A DNA stretch of 44,347 nt from NCBI GenBank assembly GCA_021106765.1, contig JAIOTO010000075.1, positions 1-44,347 on the forward strand, given 5' to 3'. The DNA is from Methanosarcinaceae archaeon. Lineage in GTDB: Archaea > Halobacteriota > Methanosarcinia > Methanosarcinales > Methanosarcinaceae. Under the pieces are notes generated by a model. That model saw only the letters and a program-made list of their open reading frames with translations. It had not been told where the DNA came from and ran no database searches. Below are positions 28,381 to 37,012 of this stretch, piece by piece. Numbering within the stretch: the first letter of the stretch is position 1; each line of letters starts with the position of its first letter. A program made the position numbers and the translations under genes.

Positions 28381-28529
28381 TGAAGGACAGAACACTCGCC
28401 TACCTGCAGCCCGGTACAGATGACTCCTCGCCTCTGCTCTTTTCGATCCAGATGGGAGCTGACGGGCAGATCATTGATGGTCATCTGTACAGCATTGTCC
28501 GCACGGACAGGGCTGAACAGAATATATGA
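28381..28529 (+). CDS. Small hypothetical protein (49 aa or longer), possible second half of a frameshifted gene
   Basis: Open frame ending at TGA 28527-28529. ATG at 28381 has AGGAAAAGGAAT upstream; the same frame is open back to ATG 28278. Contains LFSIQMGADGQIIDGHLYSIVRTDRAEQ, protein-like and unrecognised. Followed after 25 bases by a hairpin/T-run terminator, so the transcript ends here. See the 28208 entry for the frameshift possibility. Confidence 0.4.
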
Positions 28530-28554
28530 ACTTACAAATTCGGTTTGAAACATT

Positions 28555-28587
28555 CCCATTCAGTACTACCTGAATGGGGCCTTTTTT
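28555..28587 (+). terminator. Intrinsic-type terminator of the small-ORF unit
   Basis: CCCATTCAG (28555-28563), loop TACTAC, CTGAATGGG (28570-28578): a perfect nine-base stem, then GCC and six T (28582-28587). One of the clearest terminators in the window. Confidence 0.75.
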
Positions 28588-28681
28588 ATGATCCGTATGA
28601 TACTATAATAGGTATAATAGCCCCTGTAATTTCTTGTCTTCTCTGTAAGCTTAATGTAGTAGTAAAACCAATTCAGCTAAT

Positions 28682-29872
28682 ATGGACAATGAGAACATAA
28701 TCACTGCCGTCAACAATATCCTACAAAAGAACAACTCGGATGCCTTCCTGATGAATGGTAATTCCAACGATGCGGATATGTATTTTTCAACACATTTTCT
28801 CACCCCGGATCCCTTCACCTATGTCCAGACAAAGGACAAAACAGAGATCCTTCTGGTCTCTGACATGGAACAGGGACGGGCCAAACTGGAATCCAGGGTC
28901 AGGGAGATACGTACCTTGGAGAATTACGAGTATCGCACAAAATTGAAGGCAACAAAGGATGGGAGTCTTGCCTACTGCGAAACTCTGGCGGAACTGCTAC
29001 AGCAGGAGAACGTCAGGAGAGTACTGGTACCCTATGATTTTCCGCACTACACTGCCCAGACTCTGAAGGAGAGAGGATTCACGGTCACGCCCATACGAAG
29101 CCCCTTACAAGAGATACGTGCACAGAAATCTGAGGTTGAGATAGAGAACATCCGGACGGTTCAGTATGCCTGTGAGCAGGCTATGAGTGCTGCCATCGAG
29201 ATGATATCCAATGCTGATGTGAAGGATGGAGTACTCTTCAAAAAGGAGGAGGAGGAGGAGGAACTTACAGCCCAGCACATACGTACAATGATCGAATATC
29301 GCCTGCTGGACTATGGTTGTGAGGCAGAAAGTACCATTGTTGCATGCGGTAAGGGATCAGCTGATCCACATTGGGAAGGAGAAGGAGCACTGCGGGTCAA
29401 TGAGCCCATCGTGATCGATATCTTCCCGCGCAGCAAGACAAACCGATACTATGCGGACATGACTCGCACAGTGATCGTGGGTGAGGCATCCGATAAGCTT
29501 AAGGATATGTACGAAGCCGTAGTGGCAGCACAGGAGGCGGGATTGGAAATGGTCCGCCCGGGTGTAACGTGTGGAGAGGTGCATAGTGCTGTCTGCGATG
29601 TGCTGGAAAAACGGGGATATGATACCCCCCGTAACAACTCGCAGGTAGGGTTCATCCATTCCACCGGACACGGTGTCGGATTGGACATACATGAATTCCC
29701 CAACGTGGGCAACAATGATATTGCACTGAAAGAAGGATATGTGATCACCATCGAACCCGGACTCTACTACCCTGATGTGGGAGGAGTGCGCATGGAGGAC
29801 CTGGTTGTCGTGACCATCGACGGTTGTGAGAATCTGAACCATTTTGAAAAGAACTTTGTATTATCAGACTAA
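28682..29872 (+). CDS. Xaa-Pro peptidase (M24 family)
   Basis: 396 aa. N-terminal creatinase/prolidase-like domain (about 1-150) and C-terminal pita-bread metallopeptidase domain. Expected metal ligands are visible in IVIDIFPRSKTNRYYADMTRT (two Asp), FIHSTGHGVGLDIHE (His), TIEPGLYYPDVGGVRMED (two Glu). Cleaves residues before proline in cytosolic peptides. Odd: a GGA/GAG run (29245-29263) encodes KKEEEEEE around residues 189-196. No ribosome-binding site precedes ATG 28682, so the message may be nearly leaderless. Confidence 0.87.
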   Translation: MDNENIITAVNNILQKNNSDAFLMNGNSNDADMYFSTHFLTPDPFTYVQTKDKTEILLVSDMEQGRAKLESRVREIRTLENYEYRTKLKATKDGSLAYCETLAELLQQENVRRVLVPYDFPHYTAQTLKERGFTVTPIRSPLQEIRAQKSEVEIENIRTVQYACEQAMSAAIEMISNADVKDGVLFKKEEEEEELTAQHIRTMIEYRLLDYGCEAESTIVACGKGSADPHWEGEGALRVNEPIVIDIFPRSKTNRYYADMTRTVIVGEASDKLKDMYEAVVAAQEAGLEMVRPGVTCGEVHSAVCDVLEKRGYDTPRNNSQVGFIHSTGHGVGLDIHEFPNVGNNDIALKEGYVITIEPGLYYPDVGGVRMEDLVVVTIDGCENLNHFEKNFVLSD

Positions 29873-29912
29873 AATCTTAATTATTGTAAACTATCCATGA
29901 AGGAGTATACCC

Positions 29913-30806
29913 ATGGCAGATAAGATCCAGGAAATAGAAGAGATCATTACAAAATATGTGCAGGCTGGCGAGATCCTATCAACAGTACGGGAGGAAGCAA
30001 AGGACAAGATCAAGGTAGGAGCCAGTCTTCTGAACGTTGCCGAATTCGTTGAACAGAAGACCATTGAACTTGGAGGGATGCCTGCATTCCCCTGTAATAT
30101 ATCACGGAACGAGGAGGCTGCGCACGCCACGCCCTCCGCGGGTGATGAGACGATCTTTGGCAAAGATGTAGTGAAACTGGACCTCGGGGTACATGTGGAT
30201 GGATATATCGCAGATTCTGCTATCTCCGTGGACCTGACCGGTAATAACCAGGACCTTGTGAAGGCCTCGGAGGAGGCTCTGTACGCTGCGATCGATATAG
30301 TCAAAAGCGGAGTGGATACCGCAAAACTGGGTGCTGTGATCGAGGATACGATCAACGGCTATGATCTCAAACCTATCGTGAACCTGACAGGCCACGGGCT
30401 GGCACAGTACATGACCCATACCCCTCCAAGCATCCCGAACCGGCATATCGGGCAAGGTACGATCCTCAATCAGGGAGATATTATTGCCATTGAGCCCTTC
30501 GCTACCGATGGGGTCGGCAAGATCGCAGATGGTTCGTGGGCACAGATATATCATATGATCAGTGATAGACCAGTACGCATGCCTGCTGCCAGGAAACTCC
30601 TGAAGGAACTCGAGCAATACAAAACATTGCCATTCGCAAAACGGTGGCTTACGTCCGATAAACTGGACCTGTCCCTGATGCAACTTGAACGATCGGGTGT
30701 TATCACCTCATATCCGGTACTGCAAGAGGTTAGTGGCGGTCTTGTGTCACAGGCAGAGCATACGATTATCGTCACGGATGATGGATGTGAGATCACCACA
30801 CAATAA
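29913..30806 (+). CDS. map: Methionine aminopeptidase, type II
   Basis: 297 aa. Removes the initiator methionine from new proteins. LDLGVHVDGYIADSAIS (two metal-binding Asp), NLTGHGLAQY (His), AIEPFAT (Glu) and the long insert typical of archaeal and eukaryotic type II enzymes are present, as is HTIIVTDDG at the end with the last Glu region. Ribosome-binding AAGGAG precedes ATG 29913. Forty bases after the Xaa-Pro peptidase: two M24-family enzymes side by side. Confidence 0.93.
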   Translation: MADKIQEIEEIITKYVQAGEILSTVREEAKDKIKVGASLLNVAEFVEQKTIELGGMPAFPCNISRNEEAAHATPSAGDETIFGKDVVKLDLGVHVDGYIADSAISVDLTGNNQDLVKASEEALYAAIDIVKSGVDTAKLGAVIEDTINGYDLKPIVNLTGHGLAQYMTHTPPSIPNRHIGQGTILNQGDIIAIEPFATDGVGKIADGSWAQIYHMISDRPVRMPAARKLLKELEQYKTLPFAKRWLTSDKLDLSLMQLERSGVITSYPVLQEVSGGLVSQAEHTIIVTDDGCEITTQ

Positions 30807-30821
30807 CAAATGGAGAAGAAC

Positions 30822-31484
30822 GTGAGATACCTACTGAGACACATGTTGATCTCCCTGATAGTCATGATCACGCTGTTCCTGCTGGCAGTACCGGCATGTG
30901 CTGATGTTAACTGGGAGAACAACATTACCGTGCGCGACAACGGGATGACCTGGACGTACGAGGAGGAATACAGGGATACGGCTTCCCTTCTCTATCGAAA
31001 CTATATCGACAGTGGGATCGGTAACAACGATACATATGTCAGTGCCTGGGAAGTACTGAAGATCGATTACGCCACACGCCAGAAACTACACAAAGCCATC
31101 ATCAAAGAGATGGACGTGGAGATAGACAGATCATCAAAAGGGATCCGTATCACCGATGTGGATGCAGATATCTCAAACGATGTCCTGGGACGAACCACAA
31201 AGTCCGATCCCATAGGCAATACCTACCGGATCGAGTATTCTTTTGACACCTCCCCGTTCGTAGAGGGTGCGAACATCAGTTTCCGGGGAGAGCCCTGGAG
31301 CAATGTGACCATTGCCATTCCTGATGATGTACAGATACGTACAAGCCATGGATTGGAGAACCAGAGCCGTGTGTCTGGAAATGATCTGACAGCTATCAAA
31401 GGGATATTTGGTAGTGAGGGATCGATCACCGTCACATTTGGAGATGTCAGTTTCCATGTCAACCAAAATTTGAATCTGAATTGA
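30822..31484 (+). CDS. Secreted or lipid-face hypothetical protein with signal peptide
   Basis: 220 aa from GTG 30822, six bases after GGAG; an ATG at 30810 lies on top of that site and has none of its own. Residues 1-27 (basic start, LISLIVMITLFLLAVPACA) form a signal peptide, with cleavage likely after ACA. The remainder is soluble, acidic and beta-rich (WEVLKIDY, RGEPWSNVTIAIPDDVQI). No family recognised. Downstream of map by 15 bases. Confidence 0.7.
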   Translation: MRYLLRHMLISLIVMITLFLLAVPACADVNWENNITVRDNGMTWTYEEEYRDTASLLYRNYIDSGIGNNDTYVSAWEVLKIDYATRQKLHKAIIKEMDVEIDRSSKGIRITDVDADISNDVLGRTTKSDPIGNTYRIEYSFDTSPFVEGANISFRGEPWSNVTIAIPDDVQIRTSHGLENQSRVSGNDLTAIKGIFGSEGSITVTFGDVSFHVNQNLNLN

Positions 31485-31500
31485 AGAAATGTGTGAGTAT

Positions 31501-31788
31501 ATGATAGTCGAACAGATACCTCTTGAGAATGGAACCGCCCTGGGACTGAAATTTGAGATGCAGCATGCTGCGCTCCTTGTGATCAAAGCGGACAGGGGCT
31601 TTGTCATGTGCGGATACCTGAATATCGAGATAGCACAGAAACTGGAGGATGTTGCTGTCCGCGTAAGCGGGGTCAACAGCTTTGAGGATGTCCTGAATGC
31701 ACCGATCAATGATGCCACCGAAGCTGCGCGGAAACTTGGGATCGAGGAAGGGATGACCGCACGAGATGCTCTTGAGCGCATGTTCTGA
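31501..31788 (+). CDS. DUF1805 (YunC-like) protein
   Basis: 95 aa from ATG 31501; ATG 31489 is an alternative adding four residues. The central ADRGFVMCGYLNIEIAQKL and AVRVSGVNSFEDVL are characteristic of DUF1805, a small conserved domain in methanogens and Bacillus whose function is not established. C-terminal ALERMF is also typical. Part of a tight run of housekeeping genes. Confidence 0.85.
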   Translation: MIVEQIPLENGTALGLKFEMQHAALLVIKADRGFVMCGYLNIEIAQKLEDVAVRVSGVNSFEDVLNAPINDATEAARKLGIEEGMTARDALERMF

Positions 31789-31828
31789 TCAGATGCCTCT
31801 GCCCACTTGTTATTGAGCCTACCACATC

Positions 31829-32866
31829 ATGTTGTACGCATTCGAACTGTCCGGAGAGCATGAACAGATACCCAGAGCCGAGGCTCTTGCCTGTCTGGAT
31901 GTGGAAGGAATGGATTATTCTGAGCATGTTTTCTTTGACCAGTGTCTTGTGGTGGACATCTTGGGTGAGACTGCCCAAGTGGATGAACAACTACGCTCGA
32001 TCGCGGACAGACTTGCGATGTGTCACCATGTACTGAAGGTGGCGGGTATCTGTCCAACTGACCCTGACACTATCCGTGATATGGTAGAGAGCACCAGTAT
32101 CACAGGTCACATCACTACAGGTAAGACCTATGTTGTCAGAGCCAAGCGGATCAAGCATCATACGAACATCAACAGTGCACAGCTTGAGGGCAGGGTAGGC
32201 GGCAGCATCTATCGTAAAGGTTTCAGTGCAGACCTGAAGAATGCGGATGTGGTGTTCCGTCTGATACTGTCTGAGCAATGTGTGTTCGGTTCGATCATTG
32301 CATCCATTGACCGGAGTGCCTACGAAGCCCGTGCACCTCACAAAAAGCCGTTCTTCTATCCAGGTGTGCTGATGCCCCGTGTCGCCCGTGCACTGACGAA
32401 TATTGCAGGGATCAGATCGGAAAATGTCGTCTTTGACCCGTTCTGCGGCACTGCCGGGATGCTATTGGAAGCAGGATTGATCGGCGCCAGCACCATCGGA
32501 CTGGAGGTACGAGCAAAGATCCTTACCGGTGCACAGATGAACCTTGAGTGGTTCGATACAGATCATTCACTTATCATTGGCGATGCCTGCCAGGTACCGC
32601 TGGTGGACGAATGTGTGGATGCCATCATCACTGACCCGCCCTACGGTCGCTCTGCCAGGATCGAAGCAGAGTCGCTGCACCACCTGTACGAGGCATCCTT
32701 TACCGAAATGTACCGGGTTCTCGCCAGGGAAGGCACTGCCATCGTGGTCTCTGAGATGCCGGTGGAAGAGTATGCACTGAATGCCGGGTTTGTGATCAGG
32801 AAGGAATATGTGCAACGGGTGCATAGGAGCCTGACCCGACTGATCGCGGTGCTGTACAAGGAATGA
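31829..32866 (+). CDS. tRNA (guanine-10-N2) methyltransferase, archaeal Trm-G10 type
   Basis: 345 aa. N-terminal ferredoxin-like/THUMP region (about 1-155), then a Rossmann methyltransferase with FDPFCGTAGMLLEAGL (SAM binding), GLEVR, and the catalytic TDPPYGRS (D269-Y272). The DPPY motif marks N-methylation of an exocyclic amino group, here G10 of tRNA. Length and order match the archaeal Trm11-like enzymes (dimethyl-G10). Confidence 0.9.
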   Translation: MLYAFELSGEHEQIPRAEALACLDVEGMDYSEHVFFDQCLVVDILGETAQVDEQLRSIADRLAMCHHVLKVAGICPTDPDTIRDMVESTSITGHITTGKTYVVRAKRIKHHTNINSAQLEGRVGGSIYRKGFSADLKNADVVFRLILSEQCVFGSIIASIDRSAYEARAPHKKPFFYPGVLMPRVARALTNIAGIRSENVVFDPFCGTAGMLLEAGLIGASTIGLEVRAKILTGAQMNLEWFDTDHSLIIGDACQVPLVDECVDAIITDPPYGRSARIEAESLHHLYEASFTEMYRVLAREGTAIVVSEMPVEEYALNAGFVIRKEYVQRVHRSLTRLIAVLYKE

Positions 32867-32908
32867 ACGAGCGAAGCAAACATTGCTGTACATACACTGG
32901 CTCAATTC

Positions 32909-32929
32909 ACAAATTGTATATGAATTTGT
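32909..32929. repeat. Short inverted repeat before the 32967 gene
   Basis: ACAAATT, seven-base spacer GTATATG, AATTTGT. AT-rich arms without a T-run; an operator or weak 3' hairpin are both possible. Confidence 0.35.
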
Positions 32930-32966
32930 TTAAACTGTCAACTTGGGTTATAAGGGGCTGATGTGA

Positions 32967-33593
32967 TTGGATATCGAGGAAGTTGTGAGAATTCATGCAA
33001 ACCCTTCAGGGAAAGAAGGAAGAGATGTGGGTCTTGAGATGAACGAGCATCATTATGAACTGTGGAAATGGGGGATCGATCATATATCCATTGAGATGGA
33101 TTCTTGGATACTTGACGTTGGATGCGGCGGTGGACGTGCTGTAAGTATACTTGCAGACATGGTGGAGTATGGTAAAGTTTATGGTATTGATCATTCCGAT
33201 GAGATGGTCGATCTTGCTATCGAGCTGAACGGGGATTCAGTTAACAGTGAACATGTGACCATAATGCATTCTTCGGTTTCAGAGTTGCCGTTCCCTGATG
33301 CCATGTTCGATATTGTCACAGCTTTTGAGACATGCTATTTCTGGCCGGATATCATAGAGGACCTCAAAGGGATCAGACGTTTGCTCAAAGATGGTGGCAG
33401 GCTTCTGATAGTCAATGAGATGTATGAACATAGTGACTTTGGGGACAGAAACTCACCTTTCAATGAAGTGGAGGGAATGAATCTTTTCTCACCTCAGGAT
33501 TACAGAGATTTGCTTGGAAGTGCAGGTTTCTTTTCTGTTGAGATCGATGAGATGCCCGAAAATAACTGGATAACCGTGATTGCAAGAAAATGA
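32967..33593 (+). CDS. Class I SAM-dependent methyltransferase
   Basis: 208 aa, TTG start (the ATG six bases upstream runs straight into TGA). LDVGCGGGRAVSIL is motif I, YGIDHSDEMV motif II, LPFPDAMFDIVTAFETCYFW motif IV, and RRLLKDGGRLLIVNE motif V/VI, the UbiE/Methyltransf_11 pattern. Small-molecule substrate unknown. About 100 bases after the tRNA methyltransferase, with an inverted repeat between, so possibly separately transcribed. Confidence 0.85.
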   Translation: MDIEEVVRIHANPSGKEGRDVGLEMNEHHYELWKWGIDHISIEMDSWILDVGCGGGRAVSILADMVEYGKVYGIDHSDEMVDLAIELNGDSVNSEHVTIMHSSVSELPFPDAMFDIVTAFETCYFWPDIIEDLKGIRRLLKDGGRLLIVNEMYEHSDFGDRNSPFNEVEGMNLFSPQDYRDLLGSAGFFSVEIDEMPENNWITVIARK

Positions 33594-33687
33594 ACAGGGG
33601 TTGAATATGCAGGTAACAGAAAATGTGCCTGTCAATCCACTGGCTGTGAGAAATTTTAAGATATATTTGAGAGTGTACAAGGATCTT

Positions 33688-34875
33688 TTAGTGGATTTCA
33701 GTATTCTTCCTTAATGCAAACCAAACCAAAACTCCTGATAGAAATATCAACAAACTGCTGATGTAAAATGGTGCTTCAAAGCTAACATAACCTCCAAAAA
33801 TCCCGCCTATCAAAGGCCCTATTGCAACTCCTGCTGCCTGTGCGCTGGTTATGATGCTGATCTTGCTACTGACATTTTGCTCTCCTGATAGTTCCACTGC
33901 AAGTGCTAACAGGGGCGTCTCAACTGCGGCCATAGCTATACCTTGTAGCAACCTCAGGAAGATCAGTGAGTTCACATCATCCACATGTCCGAGGTTATAG
34001 ACTATTAAGGCATTGAAGAAGATGCCTGCGAGTATGGGAATCTTTCTTCCGAACCTGTCCGAAAGGATGCCTATGGGAATCTGGAATATTATCCTTGATA
34101 TCACGTAGGCAGATATTGCTACACCAAGCAGGAACTCGCTTGCTTCAAGTCTTATCTGATAGGCAGGGAGAAGGGAAAATATGAGCATTATGCCTACAAG
34201 CATCATGAACATAGCAATGGCGAGTATCTTGATGGTGAAAGGTTCAATAGTTGAAGGAACAGCCGGGGTGTTGGTATCAGGTAATTTTGTTTCTTCCACA
34301 AAGAGGATAATGAGGATAGAACTTAACAGAACAAGCGCTGCACTGATGTAAAATCCGGCAACGTACCCATAGTAGGTCACAACAGCACCGCCAACCATTG
34401 AACCGATCCCAAAAGCTGCACCACGGAGAGTAGAGTAGATACCTATTGCCTGTCCCCTAACAGTTGAAGTGGAAAGGTGCGTGACCATGGTAATGACCGC
34501 CGGAATTGTCGCACCTATTGCAATTCCCTGGACTATTCTGAAAAAAAGTATAGATTCAAAGTACCCTGAAATGGCATAGATGTAACAAATGATTGCAAAT
34601 ACTATGTAACCAATTATAAGGAAGACCTTTCTTCTGTCAAGTCGCTCGCTCAGTCTTCCCATATACGGCTGGGACAAGGAGTTCGCCAGACCGAATACAG
34701 TTGTTGCAAGTCCTGCTTTGAGAACAGTCGGCATATCCTGTAGTATCAGGGAATCCATGTTCACAACGTACAAAGGAATTATGAACACCAGCATTCCGGT
34801 AGCAATGTCCTTGAAAAGCTTTGAGATGGATAGGACGTAAAGCTGGCGCTTGATCGGATGATCTGTGGGAGTCAT
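33688..34875 (-). CDS. Major facilitator superfamily transporter
   Basis: 395 aa with 12 hydrophobic helices. The loop between helices 2 and 3 reads GRLSERLDRRKV and its repeat in the second half GILSDRFGRKIP, both matching the MFS GxxxDRxGRR signature. Drug- or metabolite-efflux type by overall resemblance; substrate not assignable. Promoter TTTATATC lies about 35 bases upstream on the minus strand, with a short leader. Confidence 0.9.
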   Translation of the reverse strand: MTPTDHPIKRQLYVLSISKLFKDIATGMLVFIIPLYVVNMDSLILQDMPTVLKAGLATTVFGLANSLSQPYMGRLSERLDRRKVFLIIGYIVFAIICYIYAISGYFESILFFRIVQGIAIGATIPAVITMVTHLSTSTVRGQAIGIYSTLRGAAFGIGSMVGGAVVTYYGYVAGFYISAALVLLSSILIILFVEETKLPDTNTPAVPSTIEPFTIKILAIAMFMMLVGIMLIFSLLPAYQIRLEASEFLLGVAISAYVISRIIFQIPIGILSDRFGRKIPILAGIFFNALIVYNLGHVDDVNSLIFLRLLQGIAMAAVETPLLALAVELSGEQNVSSKISIITSAQAAGVAIGPLIGGIFGGYVSFEAPFYISSLLIFLSGVLVWFALRKNTEIH

Positions 34876-34969
34876 ATATGTATAGTTATTTCGTTATTAT
34901 GGCTGATATAAAGGAAATGGTATGGCGCCCTGTTGCACTTATATCATATGTCGCTGGAGCCGCTGCATA

Positions 34970-34989
34970 TGATCATAATTGATCATCGG
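34970..34989. repeat. TGATCAT-type repeat, copy 1
   Basis: TGATCATAATTGATCATCGG just past the 3' end of truA; nearly the same 20-21 bases occur at 42095-42115 before leuD. Confidence 0.35.
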
Positions 34990-34999
34990 GTCGTTGATC

Positions 35000-35827
35000 T
35001 TAATCTGATGTACCATGCTGATCTTTTATCATGAACTGCCCCATTACCTCACCCATCACCCGATGATACACCAAATACTCCTCCACATGTCCATTCGCCC
35101 GGTGTATCGCATACCCATCATCCACCCATTCCAGCGATTGCTGGTATTGCACATCCATGAGTGTCAGGCCATAGGCAGGAGCCGGTTCAAGGCCCTCTTC
35201 ATAAGATTCGGGATCCAGCATCTGTTTGAACCAGTCCAGGTCACGCACGCCACTACCTATCATAACCAGAGCGGTCACTACCTTACGTACCATCTTCCAG
35301 AGGAATGTCTTCGCCTCGATGTCGATCTTGATCAGGTTTCCATTGACTCGCACATCGATCCTGTTGACAGTACGCACAGTGATCTTATCATTGTTCGGTG
35401 TGCAGAAGTTCGCAAAATCGTGTGTGCCCAACAGGAGCTTCGATGCCGAGCGTATCAGGGAAATGTCGTGCTGCTCGGCATGCAGGACATAACGATAGGT
35501 ACGACTCGTTGCATGCCTGCGGGGATCGAAACCGTCCGGGACCAGCGCATGCGACCATGCCCAGATCGAGTTCGGAAGTTCATTATTGATCACGCGGGGG
35601 ATCGAAAGGTTCGGTTTATCGGTGTCAAAGGCTACCACCTGCCCCATGGCGTGAACGCCGGCATCGGTACGCCCTGAACTTGTGAAATTAGCAGACCTCG
35701 GATCGTCCATGATCCCGAGCTTCCGAAGCGCCCTGAAGACCTCTCCCTCTACCGTTGTCACATCTGACTGAACCTGCGAACCATAGTACGCGGATCCGAT
35801 ATATGCAAGTTTTAACGCAACTCTCAT
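35000..35827 (-). CDS. truA: tRNA pseudouridine synthase A
   Basis: 275 aa from the ATG at 35827 (GTG 35836 is an alternative three codons earlier). Isomerises U38-U40 in the anticodon arm. SSGRTDAGVHAMGQV contains the catalytic Asp (D55), and KLAYIGSAYYGSQ at the N-terminus and FLWKMVRKVVTAL are further family stretches. Length is normal for archaeal TruA. It follows the regulator gene by about 20 bases on the minus strand. Confidence 0.93.
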   Translation of the reverse strand: MRVALKLAYIGSAYYGSQVQSDVTTVEGEVFRALRKLGIMDDPRSANFTSSGRTDAGVHAMGQVVAFDTDKPNLSIPRVINNELPNSIWAWSHALVPDGFDPRRHATSRTYRYVLHAEQHDISLIRSASKLLLGTHDFANFCTPNNDKITVRTVNRIDVRVNGNLIKIDIEAKTFLWKMVRKVVTALVMIGSGVRDLDWFKQMLDPESYEEGLEPAPAYGLTLMDVQYQQSLEWVDDGYAIHRANGHVEEYLVYHRVMGEVMGQFMIKDQHGTSD

Positions 35828-35846
35828 GCGGTTCACTCACAGCCGT

Positions 35847-36638
35847 TTAGGACCTTTTTCTATAATACACTTCCCGTATACATAGAACCATGATCACAAA
35901 CATACACCCCAGCAGGAACCATACACTGAAATGGGATAATATGTCATGTGACAGCAACCCGGAAGCAGGCTCGGCCATCTGGCCCAGCTCCATTGTGGAC
36001 AGGTTTTGACCACTATCCGCCACAGAGACAGTTGTCCCGTTCATGGTATCCTCTGCAGCAATGGATAGTTTGTTCATAGATTCTTCTGCAATTATGGGCA
36101 TTCCCTCCATTGTGTCATTGGCAACGGATGCTGTTGACTCATACAGCAGGGGTCCTCCGTCATCCATCGGGATATCTGCGGCAACCATCCTGGAAGAGGG
36201 CATCTGTTCCAGACCGAACATGGATACACGTGAAAGGTACTCTATCCCCGATGCCGCAAAGATCGCTCCTGCAGCCATACCAAGATACTTTTTCAGCATT
36301 CCCATTATCGAGGAACGGTCCTTGTTGCTGCTTCCCGGAACCACAACTATTAGTTTTTGTACCGGCTCGTATATCTTGATCTGCCTACCCTTCTTACTCC
36401 ATTTTGTATCTTTGACATGTATCAGATCGGTGTCTATAAGACCATCGAGATTATACTTGATCGTAGTCAGCGGCATACCCAGTGAACTGGCAATTTCCGT
36501 TGCCGACATGGGATCCTGAGCCAGAAGCTCCAGGATCTTCAGGGATTTTTCATTGGAAAGCGCCTGTGTGATCTTCTTCGAATCCTCGTTCAATGGAAGG
36601 ATAAGCACCTTCTCCGAATTGTAATCACCATTTTCCAT
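35847..36638 (-). CDS. Membrane-tethered winged-helix transcription regulator
   Basis: 263 aa from ATG 36638 (the frame is open 46 codons further upstream, but that part reads like non-coding DNA). Residues 20-90 are an ArsR-like winged helix (ALSNEKSLKILELLA, SATEIASSLGMPLTTIKYNL as the recognition helix). Then a membrane helix (118-135), a roughly 100-residue loop rich in Met, Ser, Asp and Glu, and a final helix (237-257) with a basic tail. It would bind DNA from the membrane and may sense something outside. It faces the anchored protein at 37013 across a palindrome-rich gap and carries a TTCGAA pair in its own upstream region. Confidence 0.8.
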   Translation of the reverse strand: MENGDYNSEKVLILPLNEDSKKITQALSNEKSLKILELLAQDPMSATEIASSLGMPLTTIKYNLDGLIDTDLIHVKDTKWSKKGRQIKIYEPVQKLIVVVPGSSNKDRSSIMGMLKKYLGMAAGAIFAASGIEYLSRVSMFGLEQMPSSRMVAADIPMDDGGPLLYESTASVANDTMEGMPIIAEESMNKLSIAAEDTMNGTTVSVADSGQNLSTMELGQMAEPASGLLSHDILSHFSVWFLLGCMFVIMVLCIREVYYRKRS

Positions 36639-36680
36639 GGTACATGATATTCGGGTATTTATTGATAAGATTTCTGTAAT

Positions 36681-36698
36681 GTTCGAATACGTTCGAAC
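36681..36698. promoter_or_regulatory. Candidate operator, paired TTCGAA
   Basis: GTTCGAA-TAC-GTTCGAA-C: the palindrome TTCGAA occurs twice exactly ten bases (one helical turn) apart, and the outer bases also form an inverted repeat. It lies about 45 bases before the start of the winged-helix gene, suiting autoregulation. Confidence 0.5.
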
Positions 36699-36899
36699 CT
36701 TAAATCTGCTGGAATAAGGCACATCACATTTTAATTTGTTATTTTTAATATTATTGAAACCGATCAAATGACACATTTTATCAGTATTGGAGCAAGAAGA
36801 CGACCCATTTTAATGGATAGTAGTTCACTGACGTAATAGGAGAACGTATAAAGTGGGATCCTTCCAAAGCTGTTAAGCCAATTACGAGATGTAAATGTC

Positions 36900-36914
36900 A
36901 AACCGCAGCGGTTT
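36900..36914. repeat. Palindrome AAACCGC-A-GCGGTTT
   Basis: Perfect seven-base arms around a single A, in the divergent regulatory region. Confidence 0.5.
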
Positions 36915-36925
36915 ATAGATGAATG

Positions 36926-36970
36926 ATGGGCTTAACAAATGGAATTCCATCACAAGTTTTTTAAGCCCAT
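36926..36970. repeat. Nested inverted repeats upstream of the 37013 gene
   Basis: Outer arms ATGGGCTTAA (36926-36935) and TTAAGCCCAT (36961-36970), perfect over ten bases. Within the 25-base interior is a perfect 12-base palindrome ATGGAATTCCAT (36939-36950). A partial third copy of the arm, TTAAGCC, is at 36873-36879. The element ends four bases before the TATA box. Confidence 0.65.
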
Positions 36971-36973
36971 TAA

Positions 36974-36983
36974 TTATATATAA
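36974..36983 (+). promoter_or_regulatory. TATA box of the 37013 gene
   Basis: TTATATATAA, 30-39 bases before GTG 37013. Directly abuts the nested palindromes, so a protein bound there would affect TBP/TFB access. Confidence 0.55.
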
Positions 36984-37012
36984 TTATATTCATAAGCGAG
37001 AGGTTGATTCTT

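Larger units (their letters stand above)
36639..37012. promoter_or_regulatory. 374-bp divergent regulatory region
   Basis: No gene. On the regulator side GTTCGAATACGTTCGAAC (36681-36698). In the middle and on the plus side three palindromes (36900-36914, 36926-36970 and, inside it, 36939-36950), then TTATATATAA (36974-36983) as TATA box for the 37013 gene and GAGAGG (36998-37003) as ribosome-binding site. Confidence 0.6.

Noticed and set aside
33608-33715. 35-codon plus-strand frame starting MQVTENVPV
   Set aside because: Has AGGGG upstream but runs antisense into the MFS gene end and has no recognisable features; probably chance.
36676-36704. GGTTCGAAC on the minus strand resembling a tRNA T-loop
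   Set aside because: The flanking bases do not form a T-stem and no acceptor, D or anticodon arm can be found; it is better read as the paired TTCGAA operator.
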